A DNA stretch of 64,000 nt from Chloracidobacterium sp. GTDB taxonomy: Bacteria > Acidobacteriota > Blastocatellia > Pyrinomonadales > Pyrinomonadaceae. The notes below the pieces were generated by a model. That model was not told where the DNA came from. It ran no database searches and worked only from the letters and a program-made list of their open reading frames with translations. Shown here in pieces: positions 18,081 through 27,823 of the stretch. The translations under genes were made by a program, and so were the position numbers. The DNA lies in the NCBI GenBank assembly GCA_016706275.1, contig JADJJY010000003.1, forward strand, positions 310,001 through 374,000. Direction: 5' to 3'. How positions within the stretch are numbered: position 1 is the stretch's first letter; the number at the start of each line of letters is the position of its first letter.

Positions 18081-20468
18081 TTATTTTAGCTGCGTTTTCC
18101 GCCGGCCGTTCGCTGCGTTGATGTAAAATTCACCGCCGAGACGACGAACCGCCGCGTAGCCGTCGACCAACTCATCAAAAATATCGGTCATATCAACACG
18201 CAGTTTATCACCCTCGATCATAATAAACTCGTCCGGCAGAGCGTCAGCGTCGGTCATGCGTGCCCATGAATATTTGAAATCAGTAGCAAATAATTCGGTC
18301 TCGATCATCTGGCCCGGCTCGTCATTAAAGACAAACAGGTCGGTGTAACCGTTGTATTTAATGACAAAGGAACGCCCGCCGCGTGTCGGCATTTCGGTAA
18401 CGATAGGCGGCTCTACGCCTACGCCGACCGGCACAATGATGGTAAAAAACTCCTGCGTTCCGGCCCCGTGTGAGACAAAACGCATGAACGGCGCGTTGAT
18501 CTTGTTGCCGTGATTGTTCGATATCCAGCTCTCTTTATGCTGCCACCCGCCGTTGTCACCAAAGGTAAAAATGCGGTGATCGTCGCCGCCTACAAAGCCA
18601 CCATCGCCGCCGATCGCCGTCTTGACGCCGTTTGCAAAATGAAAATTTAGAGCGTATTCGTGCTCGCCCAGCGTCTCTACGGTGTCGCGAACGATCCAAT
18701 AATCGTTCTTTACAAATAGGATGCTGCGGTGATGAGTCGCCGGGTGTTCGAGCCGCTGATAGCCGTCATGCGAGCCCTCGAAAAGGTCAAAGCGATCTTC
18801 TTGGATCCAGGTTTTCAGCTCGCTTCTCGCCTCCGTTTTCCAATTAAATGTATTGCCCGGGACCGACGAAGACAGACCGTCGATGGTCAGTGAATTGTGA
18901 GCCATGCTCGAGCGAAAATGGTCGCGCATCTCGCGAGATTCGTGATATGTGTAGGTACCGGAATCAACGAGCAGTGTCTTGCCATGTACCGCAACTTCGA
19001 TCGACAGAGCGTCAGCATGGCCGTGGCCGCCCGCGAGCGAGCCGACCTCGCCGCAATCCACGACGAGCATATTGTCGGTCGTGTCCCAGCCGTCACGCAT
19101 CACAAAATAGCCGCCATCCTTAAATCCCTTTGATGCCACATCCGGTTCGGTTGACGCGTGAGCATCAAAAGCCGCAACACCCGCCGCACCCATCAGCCAG
19201 AAAATTTCTTCACTTGCACGACCAGCGACCTGTTTCTGATCCGCCCGGTCAAATAATACCGAGCCTACGCCCAGCGTTCCGCGAAAATCATCCGAAGCTG
19301 TGTGCGTCAACGGCAGCATCCGTCCGCCATCGTCGTCACCGATCAGAGGCGTCGTGCCGTCGGGCATCGTCATGTGCATCATGTGGTCAAACGCAAGCTC
19401 GACTCGCTCTTCAAATTCCTGCCCCCGCAGGTCAAATCCAGCCTCTGGATCAAGCGAACGCAAGATCGAAAACTGGCTGTAAATATCCGCCGTATATCGC
19501 TGATACCAGGTGCTCTGCTCAAAATAAACGCCATCCGGGTGGATCTGTTTCATCACTTCGGTAAAGAGAATATCCTCACCGAGTTTTCGCCAGCGTTCCG
19601 AGCGTTTAAAAAACGGCAATTGCGTTCCGAGATAATACAGCCCCAAGGCTTCGCCGGTCAGATGGGTGTTCGGGCTGTAATATTTAGAGAGATATTGCTC
19701 GATATGGCGGCCGTGCAGATAGAGATATTTGAGCGCCCGTTTGAACAGATCCGGCGTTAAGCTGTCGGATTCGCGAAATAAATGAAACGCCCATATCCAC
19801 GACATCGCACGGAATGAGACCTCTAGACTGCTCGACCAATTGACGCCCATCGCCGGAGGATTTTGCTCCATCCACGACTCAAGCTGATCGGCAAAAGCGG
19901 CTCCGAACCGTTCATCACCCGTCAGCACAAACGCCACGCCAAGCGTAAAGAAATGCTGGTGGCGGTTTAGCTCCCAGATGACCTTTTTGTTGCCAGTCTC
20001 GCCGGTCTCAAGATCGTCAAATTCTTTCCAGTGCTTTAGCGGCGAGCGTTTTGACGATAGCGGTTCGCGGTGCCAATCGATCTGCGTTCCGACATATAGA
20101 TTTTTAAACGCGAGCAGGTCGATGCGTCCCTCGAGTATCTCTTCGGCGGCCTCGATAAAACTGTCGGCCGACTCGGCAAAAGTAGATCTGAAAGACGCGG
20201 ATGTTTGTTCGAGATCCGTAAATGCGGGGAAAAATCCGGTCTCGCCGTTCTTATAAAATTTCTGCCAGAGAGTCTCGGAAATGATCGGTGCGGAGCCAAA
20301 CTGAACAGCATCGATCAACTCGACGAGTTCCCAATCGGTCGGCACCTGGGGAATGCGTTTCTGCTCACGAAAAACAGAAAAAGCCTGCCCGCCCCGGGTA
20401 CGTATCTCGTCCCAGCTTCGGATCTTTTTCAGTTTTTCGAGCGGTTTCGCCATCGCCTCAACTGCCAT
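18081..20468 (-). CDS. Heparinase II/III / alginate lyase family polysaccharide lyase
   Basis: 795 residues. Seen: an N-terminal alpha/alpha-toroid part (WELNRHQHFFTLGVAFVLTGDERF, NWSSSLEVSFRAMSWIWAF, YYSPNTHLTGEALGLYYLG), followed by a heparinase II/III-like beta-sandwich with GGHGHADALSIEVAVHGK, SGTYTYH and MAHNSLTIDG. His and Tyr residues in these motifs match the lyase family active-site pattern. No obvious signal peptide. Known: such genes are routine in capsule/EPS loci, where they trim or edit uronic-acid polymers. Position 11 bp after the deacetylase-like gene and 11 bp before a glycosyltransferase indicates an operon. Confidence 0.88.
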   Translation of the reverse strand: MAVEAMAKPLEKLKKIRSWDEIRTRGGQAFSVFREQKRIPQVPTDWELVELIDAVQFGSAPIISETLWQKFYKNGETGFFPAFTDLEQTSASFRSTFAESADSFIEAAEEILEGRIDLLAFKNLYVGTQIDWHREPLSSKRSPLKHWKEFDDLETGETGNKKVIWELNRHQHFFTLGVAFVLTGDERFGAAFADQLESWMEQNPPAMGVNWSSSLEVSFRAMSWIWAFHLFRESDSLTPDLFKRALKYLYLHGRHIEQYLSKYYSPNTHLTGEALGLYYLGTQLPFFKRSERWRKLGEDILFTEVMKQIHPDGVYFEQSTWYQRYTADIYSQFSILRSLDPEAGFDLRGQEFEERVELAFDHMMHMTMPDGTTPLIGDDDGGRMLPLTHTASDDFRGTLGVGSVLFDRADQKQVAGRASEEIFWLMGAAGVAAFDAHASTEPDVASKGFKDGGYFVMRDGWDTTDNMLVVDCGEVGSLAGGHGHADALSIEVAVHGKTLLVDSGTYTYHESREMRDHFRSSMAHNSLTIDGLSSSVPGNTFNWKTEARSELKTWIQEDRFDLFEGSHDGYQRLEHPATHHRSILFVKNDYWIVRDTVETLGEHEYALNFHFANGVKTAIGGDGGFVGGDDHRIFTFGDNGGWQHKESWISNNHGNKINAPFMRFVSHGAGTQEFFTIIVPVGVGVEPPIVTEMPTRGGRSFVIKYNGYTDLFVFNDEPGQMIETELFATDFKYSWARMTDADALPDEFIMIEGDKLRVDMTDIFDELVDGYAAVRRLGGEFYINAANGRRKTQLK

Positions 20469-20479
20469 ATTATCAACCT

Positions 20480-21634
20480 TTACGCGGTTTCCGTCATTAT
20501 CGATCTGAGACGGTGGTCGCGATACATCCCCGGCTCGCCCCGAAGTCCCTCGGCCGCGGCGGATGCGATATTAAACGCCTCACGCGCCGATGCGAAATGC
20601 ACTTTGTAGCTGCCCGTTTTTTCGCCCGCTTCGATCATCTCGTTAAAGAACCGCTTGGCGTCCTCGCCAATGCACGTCGATTGATCGTGGTCAAAAAATC
20701 CGTGGCAATAGAGCTTTACAAAGACCCAATCCGATTTACCCGCGACCGTCACATTTGCCGATCGCCAGCGGTTGAAGCGGGCGGCGTTCAAACCTTGGTT
20801 TGCTGTCAACGCACCATCCTCGACACGCGGCACCGGAATCCCCTTGATCGTTCGCGTCCAATTAAAAACAAGCGGCCCGGTGAATATCAGTGGTAATTGG
20901 TGGGCGTTTCCATTAACAGAAAGCCGTTTTCCGGTTCGGTGCGGCACGGCTTGGTCGAGAGGCAAACCGCATTCGTAGATCTGATTTATGACGGCGACCT
21001 GCGACTGGTCAGGAGCCGACGGCAAGGTCATGTCTGCATAGCAGCCCGTGTCGCGGAGTATCTCCATCTCAACATCAACGCCGCAAAAGCGGCCGCCGCA
21101 TGAATTAGCAAGAGCCAAATTACCGTGAACGAACGCATACATCGGGTCGCCCGCACCGTCCATTCGCGAAAGACATTTGTGACGCGTCGCGAGTGTATCG
21201 CGAAAATCGACGAGTGCTTTTCGCAAATTCTCAGCCGTGTCCGGCTGTTCAACGCCGTGATGCAAATGCACCTCAACCTCGCCGAGCCCCTCAGCTTGCA
21301 TCTCCGCCATGATATCGAGGATCTCAGGGTGATATTGCTCTGCCGGGTAAAAATTTGTGTGGCGAAACTTTGTACCGTCGGCATCGCGAGTCGCTTCGCC
21401 TGTTGCTCGTGCCAGCTTTTGATACGCTTTGAGCCGCTCGATCTGCGACCTGTGATCAAGAATGCCCGCCTCGCTCCAAGCGGGTTCGAAATGGTTAGCG
21501 ACGGTGATGACGATGTGCTTTTTCTCAAACGCGGTCTGTTCTAACATAGAACCCAGACGCGACACCGGATACCTCACGAGCCACGGTAGGTTCCAACCCA
21601 GCTTTGTCACAAATGTAGTGTTTTCTTTATGCAT
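20480..21634 (-). CDS. Polysaccharide deacetylase-like protein
   Basis: 384 residues. Seen: IVITVANHFEPAWSE, RHTNFYPAEQYHPEIL, VEVHLHHGVEQPD and AFVHGNLALANS, reminiscent of the metal-binding His motifs of the NodB/carbohydrate esterase 4 or glycoside hydrolase-deacetylase barrel. No signal peptide is visible. Its start overlaps the methyltransferase stop by 8 bp and it precedes the heparinase-like gene, so it probably edits the same glycan. The assignment is by motif feel and neighbourhood, not by a full catalytic signature, so a different metal-dependent hydrolase is possible. Confidence 0.6.
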   Translation of the reverse strand: MHKENTTFVTKLGWNLPWLVRYPVSRLGSMLEQTAFEKKHIVITVANHFEPAWSEAGILDHRSQIERLKAYQKLARATGEATRDADGTKFRHTNFYPAEQYHPEILDIMAEMQAEGLGEVEVHLHHGVEQPDTAENLRKALVDFRDTLATRHKCLSRMDGAGDPMYAFVHGNLALANSCGGRFCGVDVEMEILRDTGCYADMTLPSAPDQSQVAVINQIYECGLPLDQAVPHRTGKRLSVNGNAHQLPLIFTGPLVFNWTRTIKGIPVPRVEDGALTANQGLNAARFNRWRSANVTVAGKSDWVFVKLYCHGFFDHDQSTCIGEDAKRFFNEMIEAGEKTGSYKVHFASAREAFNIASAAAEGLRGEPGMYRDHRLRSIMTETA

Positions 21635-22322
21635 TCAACGATTTTTCGACAAATTGCGATTGAGCCAATGAATTGCTATCTGGTAGAAGTTTTTTTATCG
21701 AAAGTCCCTGTCTGCGAAACTCCCTTTCCAAAAACCGCCGCGTTTGAAATATCTCCTTGCCGTGCCAGAAACCCCTTTGTAATTGTCGCCCAGTCAATTC
21801 ATGCCATAATCCGGCCGCTAGGCAGATCAATGGATATGCAATCAGCTTTGGGTTTAGTGTTTTTGAGCGTGACCAGATCATCTCCAAATAGAATCGAAAG
21901 CGGTGAGTTTTTAACAAAAAAACCCCGCCTGGTTTCAGGATTCTCCCCACCTCGGCGATCGTCTTTTTATTGTCCATATATGGCAGTGCAACCCGGCAAA
22001 TGACAACATCAAAACTATCGTTCGCAAACGGCATTCTCTCTCCTGTGGCACGGACAAAGCGTGCCCTTCGCTGACTTAAAGGCTCGCCACCTTCTATCTG
22101 GCCGAGCCCTGATGCGACATCGATCCCGACACATAATGCCATCGTTTCGTCTAAAAAGGGCAGCAGGTCCTGACCAGCACCGCAGCCCACATCGAGAACG
22201 CGGCGAACCGGCCGGTCGCCCACCGCGTCCACCAACACATTCCTCGCTGCCGCGTCCCTCTGGGCAAAACTTGCCAAGGACGCCTGAGCGTAATCCTTAT
22301 AATTATCGGGCCTCGTGGTCAT
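21627..22322 (-). CDS. Class I SAM-dependent methyltransferase (methyltransf_11 type)
   Basis: About 231 residues from the ATG at 22322, with AGG about 10 bases upstream; an in-frame start at 22394 would overlap the previous gene by 35 bases. Seen: motif I VRRVLDVGCGAGQDLLPFL, FVRATGERMPFANDSFDVVIC, and motif III IAEVGRILKPGGVFLLKTH, the ubiquinone/tocopherol-methyltransferase-like pattern. A hydrophobic stretch (LIAYPLICLAAGLW) near residue 160 may make it membrane-associated. Between the FkbM-flippase fusion and the deacetylase-like gene, it most likely methylates a glycan or lipid intermediate. Confidence 0.88.
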   Translation of the reverse strand: MTTRPDNYKDYAQASLASFAQRDAAARNVLVDAVGDRPVRRVLDVGCGAGQDLLPFLDETMALCVGIDVASGLGQIEGGEPLSQRRARFVRATGERMPFANDSFDVVICRVALPYMDNKKTIAEVGRILKPGGVFLLKTHRFRFYLEMIWSRSKTLNPKLIAYPLICLAAGLWHELTGRQLQRGFWHGKEIFQTRRFLEREFRRQGLSIKKLLPDSNSLAQSQFVEKSLNA

Positions 22323-22359
22323 ATTTTCTAAACCTAGATCTTTCACAATGCAGGGTTTG

Positions 22360-24828
22360 TTACGAACCGTTGTCCGGTAGAGGTCCGGCAACACGTCTGG
22401 GCGACAACTTTCTCAAAAGGTCTTTCACCCACCTCTTTTCATCGTCTTCTATAACGCCCCAAAAATTGGCGGCGAGCAAATAGATCGGTGCAAAAACGAG
22501 GGCCGATATCAGCATGACGAAGCTGCCGCCAAAGAAATTAAGCGTACTTAGCCGGTGCGTCGTAAATGCCTCTTCGGCAAAATGCTCGCCAACACCCAGC
22601 AAATACACGTGGGCATTGCGATAGACGACGTAGGTTACAGCACCTGCGATCAGGGATGCGAGTCCTGTCTTTACGACGTTCTTTAAAAGGGGCAAGTGCT
22701 GCCATCCGACACCGAGCTTGCGAATGACCATCGTTTCGGTGATGGCTCTTTCTAACAAGATCGCGCCGACAGCGACCGCTATCATACCGGTCAATCCAAA
22801 ATAACCTAGGCCGTAATACAAAACACCTATCATGGACGCTAGTACGACGACACGAACGAGCAAAAATAGTCTTCCAAGTTCCTTGAACGACCGTACGATC
22901 GGGTCGGTGATGAGTATGCTAAATGGTAGCAGGGTTAGATTTATGACCAATATTGACGCACTCGCCTGATATTCACTAGTAAAGAGCGTAATGATAAATG
23001 TGTTTGCGGTGATCATCAAAAACACATAGACGGGAAAGTAAAAGAACGCCAGTTTTTGCATCGCACGTGCCGTCAGACGGATCATTTCCTCACGGTCGCC
23101 AACCTTTTGCAGGGCGTTCATACGCGGGATGAGTACCGACGTGACAGATTCCGCAAGCATCGCCATAAGCGGGATCTCAAAACAGCCATACGCATAGATC
23201 GCAAATTCCGCGGATGTGAACTTGTACCCGACAAAATAATTATGGATATCGATCTGAGCTATCCAGAGAATGGCGGCGACGCCAAAGGGCAGCGCATACA
23301 TTATTTGTTCGCGAAAAAATCGTGCTTGAAAGCCACGCCAATAACCAGGGAAACGCGAGCGGATATAGCCGAGTAATATAAATGTCTGGATTACGCCTTG
23401 GATCATCGCGGCGAAGATGAATGCCTCGACCGTGCCGAACAAAAGCACCGCCCCGCCCATCAGTAGCGTCTTGCTAAGTTGGGCCCCGACGATGAAAAAG
23501 GTCGCTACGCGAGCCTCTTGGTTGGCGATCGCGATGGTTTCGAGAAAGGTCGAAAACATCCATATCCAGATGACGATGCCGATCTTTGGTGCAAGCCGGG
23601 TCAGCTCTTCGCTGCGAAATATATCACCGATGAGGTTCGGCAAAAGCGTGAGCGTCAGGCAGGCCAGGCCCCCCATGACAAAATTGAACACCAAAATATT
23701 GAAAACCGCCGTGCCGCGGCGCTCGTGCGTCTCGCGGGCAAGGTAATAGTATGCGCTCATCGATACGCCGAGCGGCAATATCGTCGCGGCGTTCATGATC
23801 ACCTGAAACGCCTCGCGGTAATGCCCGACGGCCTCCTGTGTCAGTGAACGCACGATCACAAGTGGCAGCATAAAGCTTAGAGCAAAGCCTATGACCTTAG
23901 CCGCAAGCAGCCACGCGCTCTGTTGACGAAGCGACTCTGTCGGCACCGGAGCCGCTTTTGCGGCGGGCGTGACCGAGCTGTGACGAGCGTGCGTGTCGTA
24001 CCAGCCTGGTAGGGAACGCCGCACGATGCGCTCGAGAAAGGTGATGAATTTCCGGCCCTTTTCGGTCTGGATCAGATACGAATAATCGCCAAACAACCAA
24101 TATTTGACGAACACGCTTCGGTAATCTTTGACGGCTCCGGTGCGGTCTTTCCAATCACCGCGTGACTCTTCTGCAAAAGGCCCGGACGCACCCTCTTCGA
24201 ATACGTGAAACTGCCGGTCGCCATCAGAAGGCACTTCCGGCATGATACCGTCAAAATCCTGTTTAACTGCCTTAAAACGATCGTATCCGAGTTGCTCAAG
24301 CAGGTCAAATTCGTCTTCGAGCCGGTCAAATATTACTTTCTCCGACCTGATCGAGATATAATCGGGTTGGTTCTCAAACTTGAGCATCGCCCGCAGACAG
24401 ATGCATTCCGAACCGACGATATCGGCTTTCAAAAAGTACGGGACGCCGTATTGTTCGATGCATTTGGCAAAATCGACGGCCGTCACGCCGATGATCTCGT
24501 TCGTCGTGCCCATAACCTTGTTTCTCACGGCCCAATCGACCGACGTGCTGCCCCACAGCGAATGATCCTCGTTGCGGTAAAAACGGACCTTGCCGTCGGG
24601 TTCGCTCGCCGCCGGATCCTCGGTAATGGCTCCCTCGACGATGGTCAGACGCCCGTCGGCGATCTCCTCAGCAAAACGTTCGCGGCAAAACGCTGCGTTC
24701 TCAGGATCTGCCTCGAACGCGACGACGCGATAGCCTTTTTTGAGATAAAACGACGTATCCTGGCCGCGATGCAGCCCGACGTCAAAGATAAGGTTAGGGT
24801 CTTTTGGTGTTTGTAAAAGCTTAGACAT
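22360..24828 (-). CDS. FkbM-family methyltransferase fused to Wzx-like polysaccharide flippase
   Basis: 822 residues in one uninterrupted frame. Seen: residues 1-210 form a FkbM-type methyltransferase (LIFDVGLHRGQDTSFYLKKG as SAM motif I, VVAFEADPENAAFC, YFLKADIVGSE). Residues about 300-822 are highly hydrophobic with about a dozen or more membrane helices, starting QQSAWLLAAKVIGFALSFMLPLVIVR, as in Wzx/MATE-fold lipid-linked oligosaccharide exporters. A charged linker (about 215-300) joins them. Known: FkbM enzymes O-methylate sugars and Wzx proteins flip undecaprenyl-linked repeats. Inference: capping methylation on the cytosolic side may be coupled to export. First of the deacetylase/heparinase/glycosyltransferase operon. 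Confidence 0.88.
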   Translation of the reverse strand: MSKLLQTPKDPNLIFDVGLHRGQDTSFYLKKGYRVVAFEADPENAAFCRERFAEEIADGRLTIVEGAITEDPAASEPDGKVRFYRNEDHSLWGSTSVDWAVRNKVMGTTNEIIGVTAVDFAKCIEQYGVPYFLKADIVGSECICLRAMLKFENQPDYISIRSEKVIFDRLEDEFDLLEQLGYDRFKAVKQDFDGIMPEVPSDGDRQFHVFEEGASGPFAEESRGDWKDRTGAVKDYRSVFVKYWLFGDYSYLIQTEKGRKFITFLERIVRRSLPGWYDTHARHSSVTPAAKAAPVPTESLRQQSAWLLAAKVIGFALSFMLPLVIVRSLTQEAVGHYREAFQVIMNAATILPLGVSMSAYYYLARETHERRGTAVFNILVFNFVMGGLACLTLTLLPNLIGDIFRSEELTRLAPKIGIVIWIWMFSTFLETIAIANQEARVATFFIVGAQLSKTLLMGGAVLLFGTVEAFIFAAMIQGVIQTFILLGYIRSRFPGYWRGFQARFFREQIMYALPFGVAAILWIAQIDIHNYFVGYKFTSAEFAIYAYGCFEIPLMAMLAESVTSVLIPRMNALQKVGDREEMIRLTARAMQKLAFFYFPVYVFLMITANTFIITLFTSEYQASASILVINLTLLPFSILITDPIVRSFKELGRLFLLVRVVVLASMIGVLYYGLGYFGLTGMIAVAVGAILLERAITETMVIRKLGVGWQHLPLLKNVVKTGLASLIAGAVTYVVYRNAHVYLLGVGEHFAEEAFTTHRLSTLNFFGGSFVMLISALVFAPIYLLAANFWGVIEDDEKRWVKDLLRKLSPRRVAGPLPDNGS

Positions 24829-24980
24829 GGCACTCTAACAGGCAAACTACAAGCACACGATCGGGGCGGACCGCGCTAGTGCTCCATCCAAAATAAAGAC
24901 CGAATTACCTTTGGATTTCAATTATTTGTAAGGGAAATAACGAGTTTATTCAATTTATTCGTGGGTGATCGAGCAACAAC

Positions 24981-26090
24981 CTAGCCTCCTTTTTCGCTCA
25001 TGAGACTCTTATAAAGCTCAATATACTCTTTGGCGACGGCCGTAGCCGTGAATTGGGTGGCGAGGTGGCGGTTGTTGGTGGACATTTTTTGGCGGAGATC
25101 GGGATTGTCGAGGAGTTTGGTGATGCGCTCCGCCAGGGCGGCGGGGTTGCGGGGTTCGGTCCAGAGGCAGTTTTCGGGGTCGGTCATGTAGTCGGCGGCA
25201 CCGCGTATGCGGGTCGTGATGATGGGCAGACCGGCGGCGATCGATTTTAGGATGACGAGCGGAAAGCCTTCGTCATGATAGGTCGGAAAGACGAACGCGG
25301 TGCTGTTTGCGTGAAAGGCGGCGGTGTCGGCCTCCGGAATGTAGCCGAAAAACCGCGTGTTCTCGGCAATACCAAGCTCGGCGGCAAGGATCTCGGCTTC
25401 GGCACGGACGGGTCCGTCACCGAGGCAAAACAACGCAAATTGGCGGCCGGCTTCTCTTAACTCAGCGCACGCACGGATGACATCTTGCAGCCCTTTGGCG
25501 GGGACGAACCTTGCGCTAAATAGCAAAATTGGAGTGCCGTCGGCAAGGCCGTGTTTTTTGTGAAAGCCGGGGTCGTAACGAAATGCTTCGGCTCCGACGA
25601 CGTATTTGACGATCGAGAGCTTTTCCGCAGGGCATCCGGCGGCGAGGAAATTGGCATATTCCTCAGTCGAAAGCACGCCGATGCTGGCGGCCCTTGCAAA
25701 CAAACGCCGCGTAGCCCAGCGCCAAAAAGGATTTTTTGTTGCGAGAAAACCGGCGTCCGAGCCCTGCATCTTTAGGTGGACGGGCACGCTTGACGACCGT
25801 AAAAGCGCAAATGTAAACGAATCGCGGAGCACACATTTTTCGTCGATCGAGGTGTTAAGATGGACGATGTCGTACTGTGTTTCGCGTGTCCGGCGACGCA
25901 AACGGCGGGCGGCATCGATCACGCGAGTGACGCGTTTAAGCAGCGGCGTCGGTTTTGCACCGTCGCCATATACGTAAACCTCTTCGTCCGTCTCGACACC
26001 GCTAGTACGCAGGGCGGCGACGAACGGCGGCTCGCAATAAATAGGCCCGCCGAGCGAATCTTTGTCAGGCATTCCTACTAAAACACGCAT
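24981..26090 (-). CDS. Glycosyltransferase, GT4 family
   Basis: About 369 residues from the ATG at 26090; an in-frame GTG eight codons earlier is less likely because the conserved strand begins at MRVLVGMPDK. Seen: DIVHLNTSIDEK, VPVHLKMQGSDAGFLA, VVGAEAFRYDPGF, LLFSARFVPAKGLQDVI (donor-side loop), TRFFGYIPEADTAAFHANSTAFVFPTYHDEGFPLVILKSIAAGLPIITT, containing the E-x7-K variant of the GT4 donor motif. A 151-bp AT-rich gap separates it from the FkbM-flippase gene. Cytoplasmic sugar transferase of the glycan locus. Confidence 0.91.
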   Translation of the reverse strand: MRVLVGMPDKDSLGGPIYCEPPFVAALRTSGVETDEEVYVYGDGAKPTPLLKRVTRVIDAARRLRRRTRETQYDIVHLNTSIDEKCVLRDSFTFALLRSSSVPVHLKMQGSDAGFLATKNPFWRWATRRLFARAASIGVLSTEEYANFLAAGCPAEKLSIVKYVVGAEAFRYDPGFHKKHGLADGTPILLFSARFVPAKGLQDVIRACAELREAGRQFALFCLGDGPVRAEAEILAAELGIAENTRFFGYIPEADTAAFHANSTAFVFPTYHDEGFPLVILKSIAAGLPIITTRIRGAADYMTDPENCLWTEPRNPAALAERITKLLDNPDLRQKMSTNNRHLATQFTATAVAKEYIELYKSLMSEKGG

Positions 26091-26220
26091 AAATAATTTT
26101 TCGTCAGATACCACCGACGGTGAAAAACGAGTTGGCGTTCGCTACTCCAAAACCGAGACGCGAGAGTCAAAACGACACTGAGCGAAACTTTTTGTCGGAG
26201 TTCGGATCTCAATGATGTGG

Positions 26221-27693
26221 TCAGGTCAATGCCGTCACGACCGGCTTAGTTGCTCTTGTGACGATCGAAATACTCACGCCCATTATAAGGAAAAATATCA
26301 TTACGACCTCCGAGTCGCCCCAATTGTAATGGACGAGCCCGCTTGCGAGAAAACCGGTCGTGCCTCCGAGAGCCCCGAGCAATACCCCGCGTTCGAACCA
26401 GTCAAATTCTCCTAGACGAAAGCCCCGCCACAGCATTCGCAGATACAAAAACATCCATATTATCCACGCGATCAGCACCGGCACGCCGCGTTCGAATGCA
26501 AAGGCGAGCGGCGTCGAGTGCATGTGACCGATCGGCAGTTTGCCGTTATCAAACATCCCCCAATCTCGCCAATGCGTCTTGAGCGAATCCATCCCGATAC
26601 CAACTGCAAGATGCCGCGGGTTTGAGACAAGCACGCCAACACCCTCTCGCCAGACGGTCATTCGCCACGTCGTCGAGTTGTCGCCGGTATCGACAAAACC
26701 GACGTTACGCTTCTGCTGTAAATAAAAAACTCCACCAGCCGCTAACGGCACGACACATAGGATACAGATCAATATCGTCTTTCGCGACGTGCCGATCAGC
26801 ACCATCGCCGCCGCCGAGATCATAAAACCCGCCCACGATGCCCGTGTTACGGTAAGAAATAGAGCAAAACCAAACGCCGCAAGAACCGCGCCGAGCAATA
26901 ATTTATGGCGAGCAAACGGCCCGCCAGGAGCCATTATCAACAAGCCGAGAGCAACCGACGCAAGCAACTGCACCGCCTCGGCATATGTCGTGTAATGCCC
27001 AAAAAAACCCGACGCCCGAACGTCGCGACCGCGCGACCACGCCTCGATGCCAAAGCGTGCCATGTTATCGGCTTGTTGTGAAGTTGCCGCCATGTCGTAA
27101 TCAAAGATCACTTCGTAACGATAGACTTTGAGGGCAACTTTTCCGTCGGGCGAGGTATTCACTGCCGCTGAAAGTTGGTCGGGCGATGCGACGCTTTTGC
27201 CGTTTGCACTGAGTATCGTGTCGCCTTCTTGCACTCCTGCGGCACGGAGCGGACTGTCAGCGGTGAGTTTTGTGACTTTCAGATTGGTGCCGATGGCAAA
27301 CTTTCCGATCGCATACGCAGCCGCGACTGTGCCCGAGATCAATAAAATAACAACCGCACGCCGCACCATTTTTGTATCGCGTAGGTTTTGAGCAACCAGA
27401 TGAACTATCGTCACCAACGAAACTGCGACCATTTTTCTTAAGCTTACCTGCGGCTCGTAAGAGAAAAATGACGAGACTAGCGTGAGACCCACAAACGCGA
27501 TGATCGCGGTCGTGATCCCGTCCGTTTTGAATGTAGGACGGACGAACGCCAGCCTGATGAGCCAAAAGAAAAGAGCCAGCGACCAAGCGATCTGCGTCCC
27601 GGCGATCGAAAGCGGAGCGCACAGAGCCAGCAGCAACAGAGATAGCTGCAGAGCCTTGTTGGTCAGCCGATGAATATTTGAGTTTTCGTCCAC
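26221..27693 (-). CDS. O-antigen ligase-like membrane protein with inserted PDZ-like domain
   Basis: 490 residues. Seen: a dozen or so hydrophobic helices and the Wzy/WaaL-type large loop with NVGFVDTGDNSTTWRMTVWREGVGVL and HLAVGIGMDS...HMHSTPLAFAFERG, the usual O-antigen ligase signature. Odd: residues about 136-192 read LTADSPLRAAGVQEGDTILSANGKSV...LKVYRYEV, a clear PDZ core (carboxylate loop and GDTIL strand) in the extracytoplasmic loop between two early helices. Known: the family polymerises or ligates undecaprenyl-linked glycans in the periplasm, and PDZ domains bind peptide ends. Probably first gene of a minus-strand glycan operon with the glycosyltransferase 106 bp downstream. Confidence 0.88.
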   Translation of the reverse strand: MDENSNIHRLTNKALQLSLLLLALCAPLSIAGTQIAWSLALFFWLIRLAFVRPTFKTDGITTAIIAFVGLTLVSSFFSYEPQVSLRKMVAVSLVTIVHLVAQNLRDTKMVRRAVVILLISGTVAAAYAIGKFAIGTNLKVTKLTADSPLRAAGVQEGDTILSANGKSVASPDQLSAAVNTSPDGKVALKVYRYEVIFDYDMAATSQQADNMARFGIEAWSRGRDVRASGFFGHYTTYAEAVQLLASVALGLLIMAPGGPFARHKLLLGAVLAAFGFALFLTVTRASWAGFMISAAAMVLIGTSRKTILICILCVVPLAAGGVFYLQQKRNVGFVDTGDNSTTWRMTVWREGVGVLVSNPRHLAVGIGMDSLKTHWRDWGMFDNGKLPIGHMHSTPLAFAFERGVPVLIAWIIWMFLYLRMLWRGFRLGEFDWFERGVLLGALGGTTGFLASGLVHYNWGDSEVVMIFFLIMGVSISIVTRATKPVVTALT

Positions 27694-27823
27694 TTGGTTT
27701 TTTTTCGCAAAACGCGGCGAACTTTGATTATAGTTAAAGCCTCTAAAGTCCGCATCTACCGAAACGATTACGGATTGACGGAAAACGGATTGATTTGTGA
27801 AAAGAAAAGAATATAATCCCGCT

